Of a stretch of 64,000 nucleotides of DNA, positions 16,419-25,394 are shown piece after piece. Under the pieces are notes generated by a model. The model ran no database searches. It saw only the letters and a program-made list of their open reading frames with translations, and had not been told where the DNA came from. Position 1 is the stretch's first letter, and each line of letters opens with the position of its first letter. The translations under genes were made by a program, and so were the position numbers. The DNA is from Nostoc sp. C052 (lineage in GTDB: Bacteria > Cyanobacteriota > Cyanobacteriia > Cyanobacteriales > Nostocaceae): the NCBI RefSeq assembly GCF_013393905.1, contig NZ_CP040272.1, positions 4,398,001-4,462,000 on the forward strand, written 5' to 3'.

Positions 16419-16688
16419 TACTTTCCTTATCTGAGCGATTTTTTCAACCTCCTGAAAGATTCCCTAGAGTGATCGCACTTTTGCCAACTTTAGTTGCAAC
16501 GTGGTAACTGTTAAGCCTGCCAGCCGTCTATTTTTATGTGACATCAACAATGATTTTTTGGTGCTTGTAGATGTCGCACACACACTACATAGGGTTGTCA
16601 GTACAATCTTTCTTTACAAAGTGCGATGCTTTTCACACTTCTCAGGATTCCTATTAGTAGTAAGGGCAAATAGCCCATCCAGATTGAG
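16419..16688. other. Intergenic DNA without recognised features
   Basis: It lies between the 3' ends of the secreted-protein gene and the ASCH-like gene (convergent). An open frame on the plus strand runs through and into the ASCH-like gene, but its product looks like antisense translation. I see nothing else. Confidence 0.5.
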
Positions 16689-17102
16689 CTATTTTGCCCT
16701 CATTTTTATTGCTGAATTATCCATGATTTTTGATATCTCTTGCCAGCAAGAGGCAAATATTAGCTGCTCTTGCTTATTAGCAGCTTTACATAATGTTGCC
16801 TGCTTTCCAGCAATGGGATAAAGCTTTTTAAATTTAATTGGATTGTCAAATTCATAGATCCAAAATTCTTTTCTTGGGTCAAGGTAGCAGTTGTTTAATT
16901 GCGCTGCTCCGATGATTCCTCCCCTTGGTAAATTCGGAGATAAATCATATTGTTGGAAAAATTCATCACTTTCAAAAGATTTACCAGCTTGAATTAAAGT
17001 CCATCCTCTATAATTGCTTTCTCGCCTGCGAATTTCAAAATCATCCAAGCCTATAGATAAGCTATTTCCAGCTGAAGTTGACACCTCTAGCAAGATGCTC
17101 AC
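16689..17102 (-). CDS. ASCH-domain-like protein, 137 aa
   Basis: A small protein with the ASCH pattern: FEIRRRESNYRGWTLIQAGKSF (about 23-44), then PRGGIIGAAQLNNC (about 59-72) and an aromatic-rich FWIYEFDNPIKF segment. ASCH domains have an RNA- or nucleotide-binding beta-barrel fold and are related to PUA. The exact role here is unknown. No signal peptide. It lies 63 bp downstream of the SH3b Ser/Thr kinase gene on the same strand, so cotranscription is possible. The assignment rests on the YRG...I-AGK...GAIIGAA pattern recalled from the family. Confidence 0.6.
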   Translation of the reverse strand: MSILLEVSTSAGNSLSIGLDDFEIRRRESNYRGWTLIQAGKSFESDEFFQQYDLSPNLPRGGIIGAAQLNNCYLDPRKEFWIYEFDNPIKFKKLYPIAGKQATLCKAANKQEQLIFASCWQEISKIMDNSAIKMRAK

Positions 17103-17165
17103 CCCACAATATTGGATAAGAGAAAGAGGAGGAAGAGAAGCTTAACCGAACTGTATTGTCTTATC

Positions 17166-19094
17166 TTAAAAGCCACTTTTAGGAGTTTCTATAGCATTAG
17201 GACTCTCTGTAATGGTAGGTTTCTTAGTATCGGGAACTTTCTGTTCTGTACTCTTTTGATTACCTTGATTTTCTAGCCTAGTTAGTGCCTGTTTTGCCAG
17301 ATTTGCGGCTGCTTGTTTAAATAATGGTTCTATTTTATTTCGCCAATATTGAGTATTCGGCAGCTTTTCTGGATGGTTTCTATAATCTAAAACTTTATCC
17401 CATTTACCATCATCTATTGCTTTATTAATCTCATTAGACAAAGCCTCAGCCTTCGCCCAATCTTGCTGCCACTGGGCAATCATTTTACCCGTCTCTTGGA
17501 TACCAGAAGCAGCATTTGCCGGAACTGACCTCAAAAGTGCGATCGCTCCCGTTATATCCCCTGAATCATACTTCTGTCTTGCTTGTTCTATAATATTGGC
17601 ACTGTTATCACTAGGCTGCGATCGCTCTGATTTCCCAGCATCGTCAGCTGACCCCTTCGACTTTTCTGGTAATGAAGTTGCGACATTCCGCGATTTTGAT
17701 TTTGCCTTGGTAGTCGGTCGATTCGCAATCGAGCTACTATCATCTACAATCTTTGTTGCAATACCTTTTTGGCGTAAGCAAGAACTCCATTCTCGATTAT
17801 TGGTTATCTCCTCCGAGTCAACCCAAGCCAAACGACCAGGTTTAAGTTTAATTTCTACCCAACCTGCTTTTGTCCGCTTGCCAGTCACCTCAAAATTGGT
17901 GTTATCAGTAACAGTTTGCAAAACATTATTAGAATTTATCGAACTAGGTTTAGAACGGATATTAGAATTTCCTACGACAATAGCCAAGCATTTGTCTGTT
18001 AAGGCAGTATTATTACCTGTAATATTTAAAGCGAAATTTTTCACATTTGGATATACATTGGCTACCAAAGCAGCCGCACCACCCGCCAATAATATGCCAA
18101 TTAATATCGGCCATGGGTCGGATTTATGAGAATCTTGACGCCCAGGTTTCTCGCGGACAGGATTTGCTGGTGCAACTGCAACAGTTTGCAGCCGAGATAC
18201 TTGAGGCTGGGATTTAGCTGCTTGGTAGCTGGAATTATTGGCAGCTTCTTGAGATGTGGAAAGTGCTGGTACAGGATTAATCGCCTCTTTACAAGCTTGC
18301 AATGCCTCCGTGGCGCTTTGGTAGCGGTCTTTAAAGTGATAACGTACCATCTTAGACAACACTGCCGCCAGTCGATGGTTCACGGTTACTGAATGACGCC
18401 AGATGATTTCGCCCGTTTCTGGATCTTCTTGCAATTCTGTTGGCTGTAATCCTGTTAATGCTTGAATGGCAATCACACCAAGGGAATAGATATCGCTGTT
18501 AGGGCGGGGTTTACCTTGCCCTTGTTCTGTGGGCATATAGCCAGGAGTGCCAATAACCACTGTCGGCGAGGCTTGTCCGCCCACTGCTACCATTTGTGTA
18601 CGCAGTTGCTTCACTGCCCCAAAATCTACTAAAACTAACTTATTATCGGAAGCGCGACGAATGATATTATCAGGTTTGATATCGCGGTGAATCACGCCTT
18701 GGCGATGGACAAATTCAAGAATTTCTAAAACTTCCTGTAACAGTTGAATTACCTGGCTTTCATTCCAGCGCTTACCAGGTATCAGTTCCTCAGCTAGGGT
18801 ATGTCCTTCAATATATTCTTGTACTAGATAGAATTCTTGATTGTCGTCAAAATATGCTAGTAGCCTGGGTATTTGGTCATGATTGCCCAGTCTTTCTAAG
18901 GTTTCGGCTTCACTGTTGAATAGGCGTTTCGCAGTATCAAAAACTCTGGGGTCAGTTCCGGGTTTAAGGTGCTTAACAACGCAGATGGGATTCCCAGGCC
19001 GTCTAGTATCTTGAGCAATATAGGTTTGACCAAATCCTCCCATCGCGAGGACTCGAATTACTTGGTAACGATGATCTAGTAGCTTGCCTATCAT
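17166..19094 (-). CDS. Membrane Ser/Thr protein kinase with periplasmic SH3b domain
   Basis: A Hanks-type kinase of 642 residues. The kinase domain (about 10-275) has a complete catalytic set: ATP lysine in CVVKHLK, HRDIKPDN at 136-143 and DFG at 157-159. A membrane helix (328-348) puts the C-terminal part outside the cytoplasm. That part has a bacterial SH3 domain (about 368-432, NIRSKPS...GWVEIKL...LAWVDSEEI), then low-complexity charged sequence and helical repeats. SH3b domains often bind peptidoglycan, so sensing of cell-wall state is plausible. The ATG at 19094 gives a normal kinase N-terminus (MIGKLLDHRYQVIRVLAMGGFG). Confidence 0.92.
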   Translation of the reverse strand: MIGKLLDHRYQVIRVLAMGGFGQTYIAQDTRRPGNPICVVKHLKPGTDPRVFDTAKRLFNSEAETLERLGNHDQIPRLLAYFDDNQEFYLVQEYIEGHTLAEELIPGKRWNESQVIQLLQEVLEILEFVHRQGVIHRDIKPDNIIRRASDNKLVLVDFGAVKQLRTQMVAVGGQASPTVVIGTPGYMPTEQGQGKPRPNSDIYSLGVIAIQALTGLQPTELQEDPETGEIIWRHSVTVNHRLAAVLSKMVRYHFKDRYQSATEALQACKEAINPVPALSTSQEAANNSSYQAAKSQPQVSRLQTVAVAPANPVREKPGRQDSHKSDPWPILIGILLAGGAAALVANVYPNVKNFALNITGNNTALTDKCLAIVVGNSNIRSKPSSINSNNVLQTVTDNTNFEVTGKRTKAGWVEIKLKPGRLAWVDSEEITNNREWSSCLRQKGIATKIVDDSSSIANRPTTKAKSKSRNVATSLPEKSKGSADDAGKSERSQPSDNSANIIEQARQKYDSGDITGAIALLRSVPANAASGIQETGKMIAQWQQDWAKAEALSNEINKAIDDGKWDKVLDYRNHPEKLPNTQYWRNKIEPLFKQAAANLAKQALTRLENQGNQKSTEQKVPDTKKPTITESPNAIETPKSGF

Positions 19095-19258
19095 ATTCCC
19101 TCCCCAGAGTTCTTACCTAATTTTCCAGCTAGTAATAAATATCTCCAAATTTTCTTCAATGAAATCCGCTATCTTGAGAAAAGATTTAGATTAAAAACGC
19201 AGCTTTTTAATAAACACAGACTGTTTATTTTTCTTTATAGTGCCCCTGTTTACTACCA

Positions 19259-19747
19259 ATGCCACCTAAAATAACAAACTCAGTTGCATGGCAACAGGCT
19301 GAAATCCTCATGCAGCCTGCTTTCATTCGGGTTATCGACAATCTCCGCAAGCTGCTTGATGAATCTTCCTGGACAGGAACTTACCATGATGTCCTGATTT
19401 GGCCGCCTAGCACCACTGATGAAATCAAAGCATTGGTGACTGAACTGTTGCAAGCAATGGAAACTGCAACACCCCAAGAAGCAGATGAAATCAGAGAGAC
19501 TCTGGCTCGTCTGCCGATGCCCCATCCAGGATATCATCTACGCTTAGAGCGTCAACAGCAACAAGCAAGTATCGATTTGTGGGAACTGTGTTATCAAGTG
19601 TGTTTTCTTAAATACAGCCCAGTTCAGGAATCTGCTGATGTTGATACTAGTTTAATTGATGAACTCGGTGAAGTGGATTGGCTGCGTTTGGATGCGAAGG
19701 CAAAGGAGTTAGTTGAACAGGCGTTTGCTAAATTACCAGAGAGTTGA
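19259..19747 (+). CDS. Hypothetical cyanobacterial protein, 162 aa
   Basis: A soluble, mainly helical protein starting MPPKITNSVAWQQAEILMQPAFIRVIDNLRKLL, with a central WTGTYHDVLIWPPSTTDEIKA segment. There are no known catalytic motifs, signal peptide or membrane helices. It is 7 bp upstream of the RluA-type gene on the same strand, so the two are probably cotranscribed. This spacing suggests a possible link to RNA modification, but only by context. Confidence 0.75.
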   Translation: MPPKITNSVAWQQAEILMQPAFIRVIDNLRKLLDESSWTGTYHDVLIWPPSTTDEIKALVTELLQAMETATPQEADEIRETLARLPMPHPGYHLRLERQQQQASIDLWELCYQVCFLKYSPVQESADVDTSLIDELGEVDWLRLDAKAKELVEQAFAKLPES

Positions 19748-19754
19748 AGTCTGT

Positions 19755-21419
19755 ATGGTAGTTCTGCACCCACTTTCAGATTTTATCGACTGCGATGCCA
19801 TCAGGGACTCATCTTGTAGCTATTGGTACGAAGGGCGCTGTCTGGAAAGTGGCGATCGCTTAAAATTACCCCGCACCTCAATGTCTGAAGCGATCGCCCA
19901 CGGACTAATGCAACAGTTAGCTAATAATGACTGTTATTCTCGTGAAGGTAAGATGTATGGCATCCTATTGATTGAACTGCCTAATGGCGAACAATGGGTA
20001 CTAAAAGCCTTCTCCGGTCTTTTAAATGGTTGTAGTGTTGTTGAGGGTTGGGTACCACCAATTCCAGGCAGAGACGAAGTTGCTTTTGAGGAAGCCCGTA
20101 CTTTGGCGCAGTTAGACGCGATTAAGCAGGAACTTCTGACTTTGAAGCAACTAACCGAACGCCAGCAATATGAAACTTTATTGCATGATTTTGAGCAACA
20201 GTTGCAAGCAATGAGCGATCGCCATCGCGATTGCAAACATCAACGACAGGAAAAACGTCAGCAAATCTGCAAGACACTTAGCCCAGAAGCACTCACTATT
20301 GCTCTTGAACAACTCGATGAAGAGAGTCGTCAGCAGGGAATTGAGCGACGACAACTTAAACGCCAGCAAAATGGACGATTACAACCCCTGCAACAGTTAA
20401 TTGCAGCAACAGATGCGCGAATTAGTGAACTGAAACAACAGCGAAAAGTACTATCCCGTCAATTACAAGCTCAAATGCAGGCTAGCTACAGCCTGACCAA
20501 TTTTTCCGGGCGATCGCAATCATTGCAAGAATTGATGCCAGGAGGTTCGCCCACTGGTACAGGAGACTGTTGTGCCCCAAAGCTACTTCATTATGCAGCA
20601 ACACATAATCTCAAACCATTGGCAATGGCAGAGTTTTGGTGGGGTGTGTCTTCTGTAAATCAGGATAAAATTCCGGGAGAATTTTATGGAGCATGTGCCG
20701 AGCGATGTCAGCCATTGATGGGGTTTTTGCTCTCAGGATTAAGACCTAACCCCCCAACTCTCTTGCCTTGCAGGGAAGGGGCAGAGGTCACTTTACCGAT
20801 TATTTATGAAGACGAATGGCTGATTGCGGTAAATAAACCTGCTGGGTTACTTTCGGTACCTGGCCGTTATCGCGATCGCCAAGATAGTGTCTTGAGTCGC
20901 TTCGGTCATTTGTTACCGGATGGTATGTCACTTGCATCTGTGCATCGCCTAGATCAGGAAACTTCTGGGATTTTGTTGTTAGCGCGCGATCGCCAAACCC
21001 ATCGACAACTTAGTCAGCAGTTTCAGCAACGCCAGGTTCACAAGGTTTATGAAGCCATACTTTCCGGTGTTGTAACAGTTGAGCAAGGTGTAATTGACTT
21101 GCCATTGTGGGGAGATCCTGAAAATCGCCCCTATCAAAAAGTTGATTGGCAACACGGCAAACCCAGCTTGACACACTTTCAGGTAATGGCGAGAGAAAAA
21201 GACTACACCCGCTTAGAATTTACGCCACTCACTGGACGCACCCATCAATTGAGGGTTCATGCAGCTGATGTGCGAGGACTTGGGATTGCTATTTTAGGCG
21301 ATCGCCTTTATGGATGCTGTGCAGTTGCCAGTCGGTTACATCTGCACGCCAGAGAACTTCGCTTCAAGCATCCGCAATTAGAAAAAACCCTACATCTACA
21401 AGCAATTACGCCCTTTTGA
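19755..21419 (+). CDS. RluA-family pseudouridine synthase with long N-terminal extension
   Basis: The C-terminal half (about 335-554) is a pseudouridine synthase of the RluA family: IIYEDEWLIAVNKPAGLLSVPG, the catalytic Asp in VHRLDQETSGILLLARD, and the late motif LTGRTHQLRVHAA. The N-terminal 330 residues are not an S4 domain. They hold a globular part (to about 125), then a long Gln/Arg-rich coiled coil (about 125-250), as in other large cyanobacterial RluA homologues. The ATG at 19755 is preferred over an in-frame TTG at 19713, which would overlap the previous gene by 35 bp. The substrate (rRNA or tRNA position) cannot be told. Confidence 0.9.
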   Translation: MVVLHPLSDFIDCDAIRDSSCSYWYEGRCLESGDRLKLPRTSMSEAIAHGLMQQLANNDCYSREGKMYGILLIELPNGEQWVLKAFSGLLNGCSVVEGWVPPIPGRDEVAFEEARTLAQLDAIKQELLTLKQLTERQQYETLLHDFEQQLQAMSDRHRDCKHQRQEKRQQICKTLSPEALTIALEQLDEESRQQGIERRQLKRQQNGRLQPLQQLIAATDARISELKQQRKVLSRQLQAQMQASYSLTNFSGRSQSLQELMPGGSPTGTGDCCAPKLLHYAATHNLKPLAMAEFWWGVSSVNQDKIPGEFYGACAERCQPLMGFLLSGLRPNPPTLLPCREGAEVTLPIIYEDEWLIAVNKPAGLLSVPGRYRDRQDSVLSRFGHLLPDGMSLASVHRLDQETSGILLLARDRQTHRQLSQQFQQRQVHKVYEAILSGVVTVEQGVIDLPLWGDPENRPYQKVDWQHGKPSLTHFQVMAREKDYTRLEFTPLTGRTHQLRVHAADVRGLGIAILGDRLYGCCAVASRLHLHARELRFKHPQLEKTLHLQAITPF

Positions 21420-21464
21420 CGCGTCCCATTATATCCCCTTCATTACTTACTTGTATCCCAATAA

Positions 21465-21558
21465 GGGACTTCCAAATAAAAAAATACTCAACTACTTCTT
21501 GTGGGGCGGACATCTTGTCCGCCCCACAAGATTGGGTAATTTATTTGTTGGAAGTCCC
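21465..21558. mobile_element. MITE, GGGACTTCCAA family, copy 1
   Basis: This 94-bp near-perfect palindrome begins GGGACTTCCAAATAAA and ends TTTGTTGGAAGTCCC. The centre is the hairpin CTTGTGGGGCGGACA/TGTCCGCCCCACAAG. TAA is duplicated on both sides (21462-21464 and 21559-21561). Confidence 0.85.
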
Positions 21559-21706
21559 TAACCCCAAATAGCGAAAGCTACGCTTTGTCTCTCCTCACAG
21601 CTAGCCTATTGCTTTTTAACTTTGTATGTGATAATTTCTGCTTGTAGTTAATTCAACGGTTATCCGACCGATTTGCCGTATTTACGGAAACTAGTATCAC
21701 AGTTAA

Positions 21707-21789
21707 GAGACTTCCCAATCAAAATATCCAACTATAAATGATTGTGAGATACCCCACAAAATTTGGATAATTTATTCCTTGGAAATCCC
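21707..21789. mobile_element. MITE, GGGACTTCCAA family, copy 2
   Basis: A diverged 83-bp copy starting GAGACTTCCCAA and ending TTGGAAATCCC, with TAA on both sides (21704-21706, 21790-21792). The central CCCCACAA is kept but the hairpin is partly lost. Confidence 0.75.
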
Positions 21790-21875
21790 TAAATGAGCAG
21801 TAACTATGAGAGTGCTGGAGTTGATATCTAGACTCTCATTCTTATCTTTTTTTAATAAAAGGAGTAATCAAAAAG

Positions 21876-22928
21876 TTGTTAAATCAATTCAAAAAGTTCT
21901 TATTTTTATTGCCACAAGGCTCAACCAAATCCTTGAGTACCCTATTGATTGCTAGTTCCTGGCTAGGTTTGGGGATTTCTAGCTGCGCTCCAAGTAACTC
22001 TGCAAATACTAATACCACTGCCCAAAATGTCAGTAATCAAACTCAAGAAAAAACTAGTTTGATTCGCTTGGGATATCAAAAGGGAGGTGTAGTACCAATT
22101 GCACGTCAACGAGGAGAGTTAGAAAAGAAGCTTGTAGCTCAGAATATCAAAGTTGAATGGGCTGGCCCCTTTGACCGATGTGCCACCTTACTTCAAGCAA
22201 TTAGCGCGAATCAAGCCGATATTGGTGGGTGCGGAGACATTCCTGGGTTATCAGCTATTGCTGCCGGTCAGGAGCTTTGTATTGGGGCTGTCCAGCGTCC
22301 CAGACCAGAATCATTGGGCAGTGCGATCGTTGTTCGGGGCGATTCTCCTATCCGTAAGCCTACTGATCTTTTGGGTAAAAAAGTTGCTGTTAATCAAGCT
22401 GGTGCAGGTGAGTATTTGTTATTAAAAGTATTGGAAAAAGAGAAAATTTCTAAAGATAAAGTTCAGCGTGTATTTTTAGCGCCAACTGATGCTGCACCCG
22501 CCCTCTACCAAGGAACCGTCGATGCTTGGGCAGTTTGGGAACCTTACGTTTCAGTTGCCGAATTAGAGCATGGTGCTAGGAGAATCACCACAACCCATCC
22601 AGCTCCCACCTACAGTGTAATGCTTGTGCGTAATGAGGCGGCGGCTAAATATCCAGAAGCCGTGAAAGCTGCTTTTAGCGGTTTGACCCAGGAGTACGAT
22701 TGGTTGAATGCAAATACGGCAAAATCAGCCGAATATCTGGTCAAGGACATCAAAATCTCTCCAGCCGTAGCCAAGCGAGTAACTGAGAATCAAGGGCCGC
22801 AGCTACTTGTCACACCGAATGCTGATGATGTTGCCAAAATCCAAAAGACTGCTGACTGGATGCTAGAGCAAAAGATTTTACCCAAAAGGGTAGATGTTGC
22901 TGCGACTATTTGCCCCACGGCTAAGTAG
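21876..22928 (+). CDS. Sulfonate/nitrate-type ABC transporter substrate-binding lipoprotein
   Basis: A SsuA/TauA-like periplasmic binding protein of 350 residues. It begins at TTG, with GGAG 11 nt upstream, and the signal peptide ends in a lipobox (GISSC, Cys about 37). The mature part has the family features LIRLGYQKGG, ATLLQAISANQADIGGCGDIPG, VVRGDSPIRKPTDLLGKKVAVNQAGAGEYLL and DAWAVWEPYV. These proteins bind alkanesulfonates, taurine or sulfate esters and deliver them to an inner-membrane ABC permease. No permease or ATPase gene is nearby. It is about 31% of the way upstream of an SsuD-like gene on the same strand (141-bp gap). The exact ligand is unknown. Confidence 0.88.
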   Translation: MLNQFKKFLFLLPQGSTKSLSTLLIASSWLGLGISSCAPSNSANTNTTAQNVSNQTQEKTSLIRLGYQKGGVVPIARQRGELEKKLVAQNIKVEWAGPFDRCATLLQAISANQADIGGCGDIPGLSAIAAGQELCIGAVQRPRPESLGSAIVVRGDSPIRKPTDLLGKKVAVNQAGAGEYLLLKVLEKEKISKDKVQRVFLAPTDAAPALYQGTVDAWAVWEPYVSVAELEHGARRITTTHPAPTYSVMLVRNEAAAKYPEAVKAAFSGLTQEYDWLNANTAKSAEYLVKDIKISPAVAKRVTENQGPQLLVTPNADDVAKIQKTADWMLEQKILPKRVDVAATICPTAK

Positions 22929-22940
22929 GAGGTGGGGGGA

Positions 22941-23034
22941 GATGAGGGAGGTGAGGGAGCAGGGAGCAAGGGAGAAGAGTTTTCCCCTCCGCCCCCCGCA
23001 CCCCGCCCCTCTACCTCTTTTCAATGCCCCATTC
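22941..23034. repeat. Interspersed repeat, copy A
   Basis: A GA-rich arm (GAGGGAGCAGGGAGCAAGG) is followed by TTTTCCCCTC and a C-rich arm GCCCCCCGCACCCCGCCCC, then CTCTTTTCAAT. The same order of elements recurs at 45558-45646. It lies between the lipoprotein and SsuD-like genes, and its two arms are partly complementary. Confidence 0.8.
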
Positions 23035-23069
23035 CCAAATAAGATTTGTAATTTTTGAGGTGATGCACT

Positions 23070-24191
23070 ATGCCAATTGAATTTATTGGGATGATTGGAA
23101 CGCGACAAATATCTGAGTTAGATGGGCCGACAGTTTCAATCACAGGTGGTTCTATAGATGCCGCTTATGTCCGCAAATTTGCTCAGGCACATGAGGAGGG
23201 TGGTTTTGATCGGGTACTGGTTGGTTATGGCTCAACTGGGCCCGATGGCTTAACTGTGGCTTCCTTCGCAGCGGCGGCAACAGAACGGTTGAAGTTTTTA
23301 ATCGCCCACCGCCCTGGTTTTGTAGCTCCGACACTCTTCGCGCGGAAAACGGCAACTTTGGATCATTTTACTAATGGTCGCATTGCTGTACACATTATTA
23401 CAGGTGGCAGCGATGCCGAACAGCAACGCGATGGTGATTGGCTTGACCACGATACTCGTTATCGCCGTACAGATGAGTACCTCGATATTGTGCGGCGGGT
23501 GTGGACGAGTAATACTCCTTTCGATTACGAGGGCGAATTCTACCATGTGAAAGATGCTTACTCAGATGTGAAGCCTTTACAACAACCCCACATACCCTTG
23601 TACTTTGGTGGCGCTTCTGGTGCAGCAATACCTGTGGGTGCAAAGCATAGTGATGTCTATGCCATGTGGGGAGAACCCATTGCGGCGGTTAAGGAACGGA
23701 TACGCGAAGTAAAAGCTGTAACACCACCAGGGCGATCGCCACGCTTTAGTGTCTCGTTGCGGCCGATTCTCGGTGATACTGAAAAGAAAGCTTGGGAAAA
23801 AGCGCACTCGATTTTATCGCGGGTTAAGGAAATTCGGGCTGCAAAAACAGAAAATAAACTGCCGATCGCTCCCGACTTTAATTCAGCACGTCCGCAAGCA
23901 GTGGGTTCTAGTCGGTTATTACAGTTTGCCCAAGAAAGCGAAATTTTCGATAAGCGCTTATGGACGCCCATTGCCGCCGCTACTGGTGCTTATGGTAATA
24001 CTACTGCCCTCGTTGGTACACCGGAGCAAGTCGCAGAGTCCCTGGTGGATTACTATGATGCTGGGGTAACTACTCTATTGATTCGGGGATTTGATCCCTT
24101 AGGAGATGCGATCGCCTATGGTCGTGATGTGATTCCCTTAGTCCGCGCAGAAGTGCAACGGCGGGAGCAACAAGCCGCTGTTGTCTCTTAG
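23070..24191 (+). CDS. SsuD-like FMNH2-dependent alkanesulfonate monooxygenase
   Basis: An LLM-class (bacterial luciferase-like) flavin monooxygenase of 373 residues, close to the length of SsuD (about 380). The TIM-barrel features include GGFDRVLVGYGSTGPDGLTVASF (about 45-67), FLIAHRPGFVAPTLFARKTATLDHFTNGRIAVHIITGG (about 76-113), and the C-terminal VGTPEQVAESLVDYYDAGVTTLLIRGFDP. SsuD enzymes release sulfite from alkanesulfonates using FMNH2 and O2. The reductant could come from the reductase-like protein encoded at 27665. The ATG at 23070 follows GAGGTGATG, a good ribosome site. Related desulfurising monooxygenases cannot be excluded. Confidence 0.9.
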   Translation: MPIEFIGMIGTRQISELDGPTVSITGGSIDAAYVRKFAQAHEEGGFDRVLVGYGSTGPDGLTVASFAAAATERLKFLIAHRPGFVAPTLFARKTATLDHFTNGRIAVHIITGGSDAEQQRDGDWLDHDTRYRRTDEYLDIVRRVWTSNTPFDYEGEFYHVKDAYSDVKPLQQPHIPLYFGGASGAAIPVGAKHSDVYAMWGEPIAAVKERIREVKAVTPPGRSPRFSVSLRPILGDTEKKAWEKAHSILSRVKEIRAAKTENKLPIAPDFNSARPQAVGSSRLLQFAQESEIFDKRLWTPIAAATGAYGNTTALVGTPEQVAESLVDYYDAGVTTLLIRGFDPLGDAIAYGRDVIPLVRAEVQRREQQAAVVS

Positions 24192-24314
24192 TGCAGCGTT
24201 GCTTAAAATCGTAACATTTTCAACGCAGAGGTACGCAAAGTAACCGCAGAGGTACGCAGAGTGTCTTGAAGTAAGCTGTTGGACAAATAACCTTGCATAT
24301 TACCTGGCATTAAA

Positions 24315-24346
24315 ACTCTTGTGGGGTGGGCATCTTGCCCGCCCTA
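24315..24346. repeat. Solo centre of the GGGACTTCCAA MITE family
   Basis: CTCTTGTGGGGTGGGCATCTTGCCCGCCC matches the central hairpin of the MITE copies at 21465 and 36649, but the ends are missing. A CAGAGGTACGC-type repeat lies just before it (24228-24262). Confidence 0.55.
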
Positions 24347-24452
24347 GTTATGCAAATTAAAAGTACATTAGCTTAGTAATTTAACTACACCACTTTCTAC
24401 TTACTGTTTTACCTGAAAACTGCTGTAAATAATTTGATTATTTCAAAATTGC

Positions 24453-24719
24453 ATGACCAAAGTATTCATTCTCGATGCCAACCAAGAACCGTTATATCCA
24501 GTACGCATCAGCCATGCTAGGCTGCTATTGTCACAAGGTAAAGCTACGGTATTTCAGCGATATCCTTTTACGATCATTCTCAAGGAGTCCCTTTCTCATC
24601 TAAAACTTGAGCAACTTGGCTTCAAGATTCACCCTGGTGTTAAAACTACTAGTACTATTGTCAATAAAGATAACAAAATTGGTATTAATGTTAGTCACCT
24701 CCCAAACAGAGGAATATAA
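24453..24719 (+). pseudogene. IscB-type (RRXRR/PLMP) nuclease N-terminal relic
   Basis: The 88 codons match the N-terminus of IscB, the RNA-guided nuclease family of IS200/IS605 elements. The PLMP-domain pattern is seen (VFILDANQEPLYPVRISHARLLLSQGKA, then RYPFTIILK). Next comes a RuvC-I-like strand, FKIHPGVKTTSTIV, aligned with the usual IDPGSKTTGIAV. The catalytic Asp is His, and the protein stops right after NRGI, before the Arg-rich bridge helix, HNH and RuvC-II/III. An intact IscB has roughly 400-500 residues. The stop codon is immediately followed by the ATG of the thiol dioxygenase gene. It cannot be an active nuclease, though a retained role in translation coupling is possible. Confidence 0.8.
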
Positions 24720-25394
24720 ATGACGAACCACACGATTTTGGAACCATTACCAGAGGATGAATGGTTTATTGAGAGCCAGGAACTACGATCCTTTGTCGCA
24801 ACGGTGCGGGAAATTAGCGCTAGTACTGTTGACGATCGCCCACAAACTCTCGCTAGACTAGAACCCTATTTTCAAGAACTCCTTGCCCAACAGGAATGGC
24901 TACCGGAAAAGTTTGCCCAAGTCAATCCTGAAAGCCGGATGGGTGGCGGTATTGGTCAGTGGCTACTTTATCGTGCCAAAGACCGCTCACTGTCAGTATT
25001 CAGTTTGGTGATTCCCCCAGGTTCAACGACTCCCGTCCACGATCATTTAGCTTGGGGATTGATTGGTTTATATCAAGGCAATCAAGAAGAAACAGTCTAT
25101 CGCCGTGTAGATAACGGTGATGCCGAAGGACACGCACAATTACAAGTAACTGAAGTGCGATCGCTTCAACCAGGGGATATCTACCGCCTGTTACCCCCAG
25201 ATGGTGATATCCACGCCGTCAAAACCACATCCCAGAGCGCATCTGTATCCATCCATATCTTGGGCAATGATACTGGTTGCGTATTGCGTCACCAGTTTAT
25301 CCCAGAATCTCACAGTGTCAAATCCTTTCGCTCTGGATATTCCAACGCTCCTTGTAAAGAGGAAGAGGAAAAAGAACATGCCCAAGTACGATAG
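24720..25394 (+). CDS. Cysteine dioxygenase-type thiol dioxygenase (cupin)
   Basis: A 224-residue cupin of the cysteine/3-mercaptopropionate dioxygenase family. These iron enzymes oxidise a thiol to a sulfinate. The three-histidine metal site is visible: H107 and H109 in TPVHDHLAWG and H165 in GDIHAVKT. The usual C-terminal beta strands (IHILGND) follow. The ATG abuts the stop codon of the IscB relic. The class II aldolase gene overlaps its 3' end by 17 bp, so these two are translationally coupled. In this sulfur-oxidation setting it may supply or drain sulfinates. Exact substrate unknown. Confidence 0.88.
   Translation: MTNHTILEPLPEDEWFIESQELRSFVATVREISASTVDDRPQTLARLEPYFQELLAQQEWLPEKFAQVNPESRMGGGIGQWLLYRAKDRSLSVFSLVIPPGSTTPVHDHLAWGLIGLYQGNQEETVYRRVDNGDAEGHAQLQVTEVRSLQPGDIYRLLPPDGDIHAVKTTSQSASVSIHILGNDTGCVLRHQFIPESHSVKSFRSGYSNAPCKEEEEKEHAQVR

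Noticed and set aside
23152..23971. Several minus-strand frames opposite the SsuD-like gene
   Set aside because: All are shadows of a strongly conserved gene.
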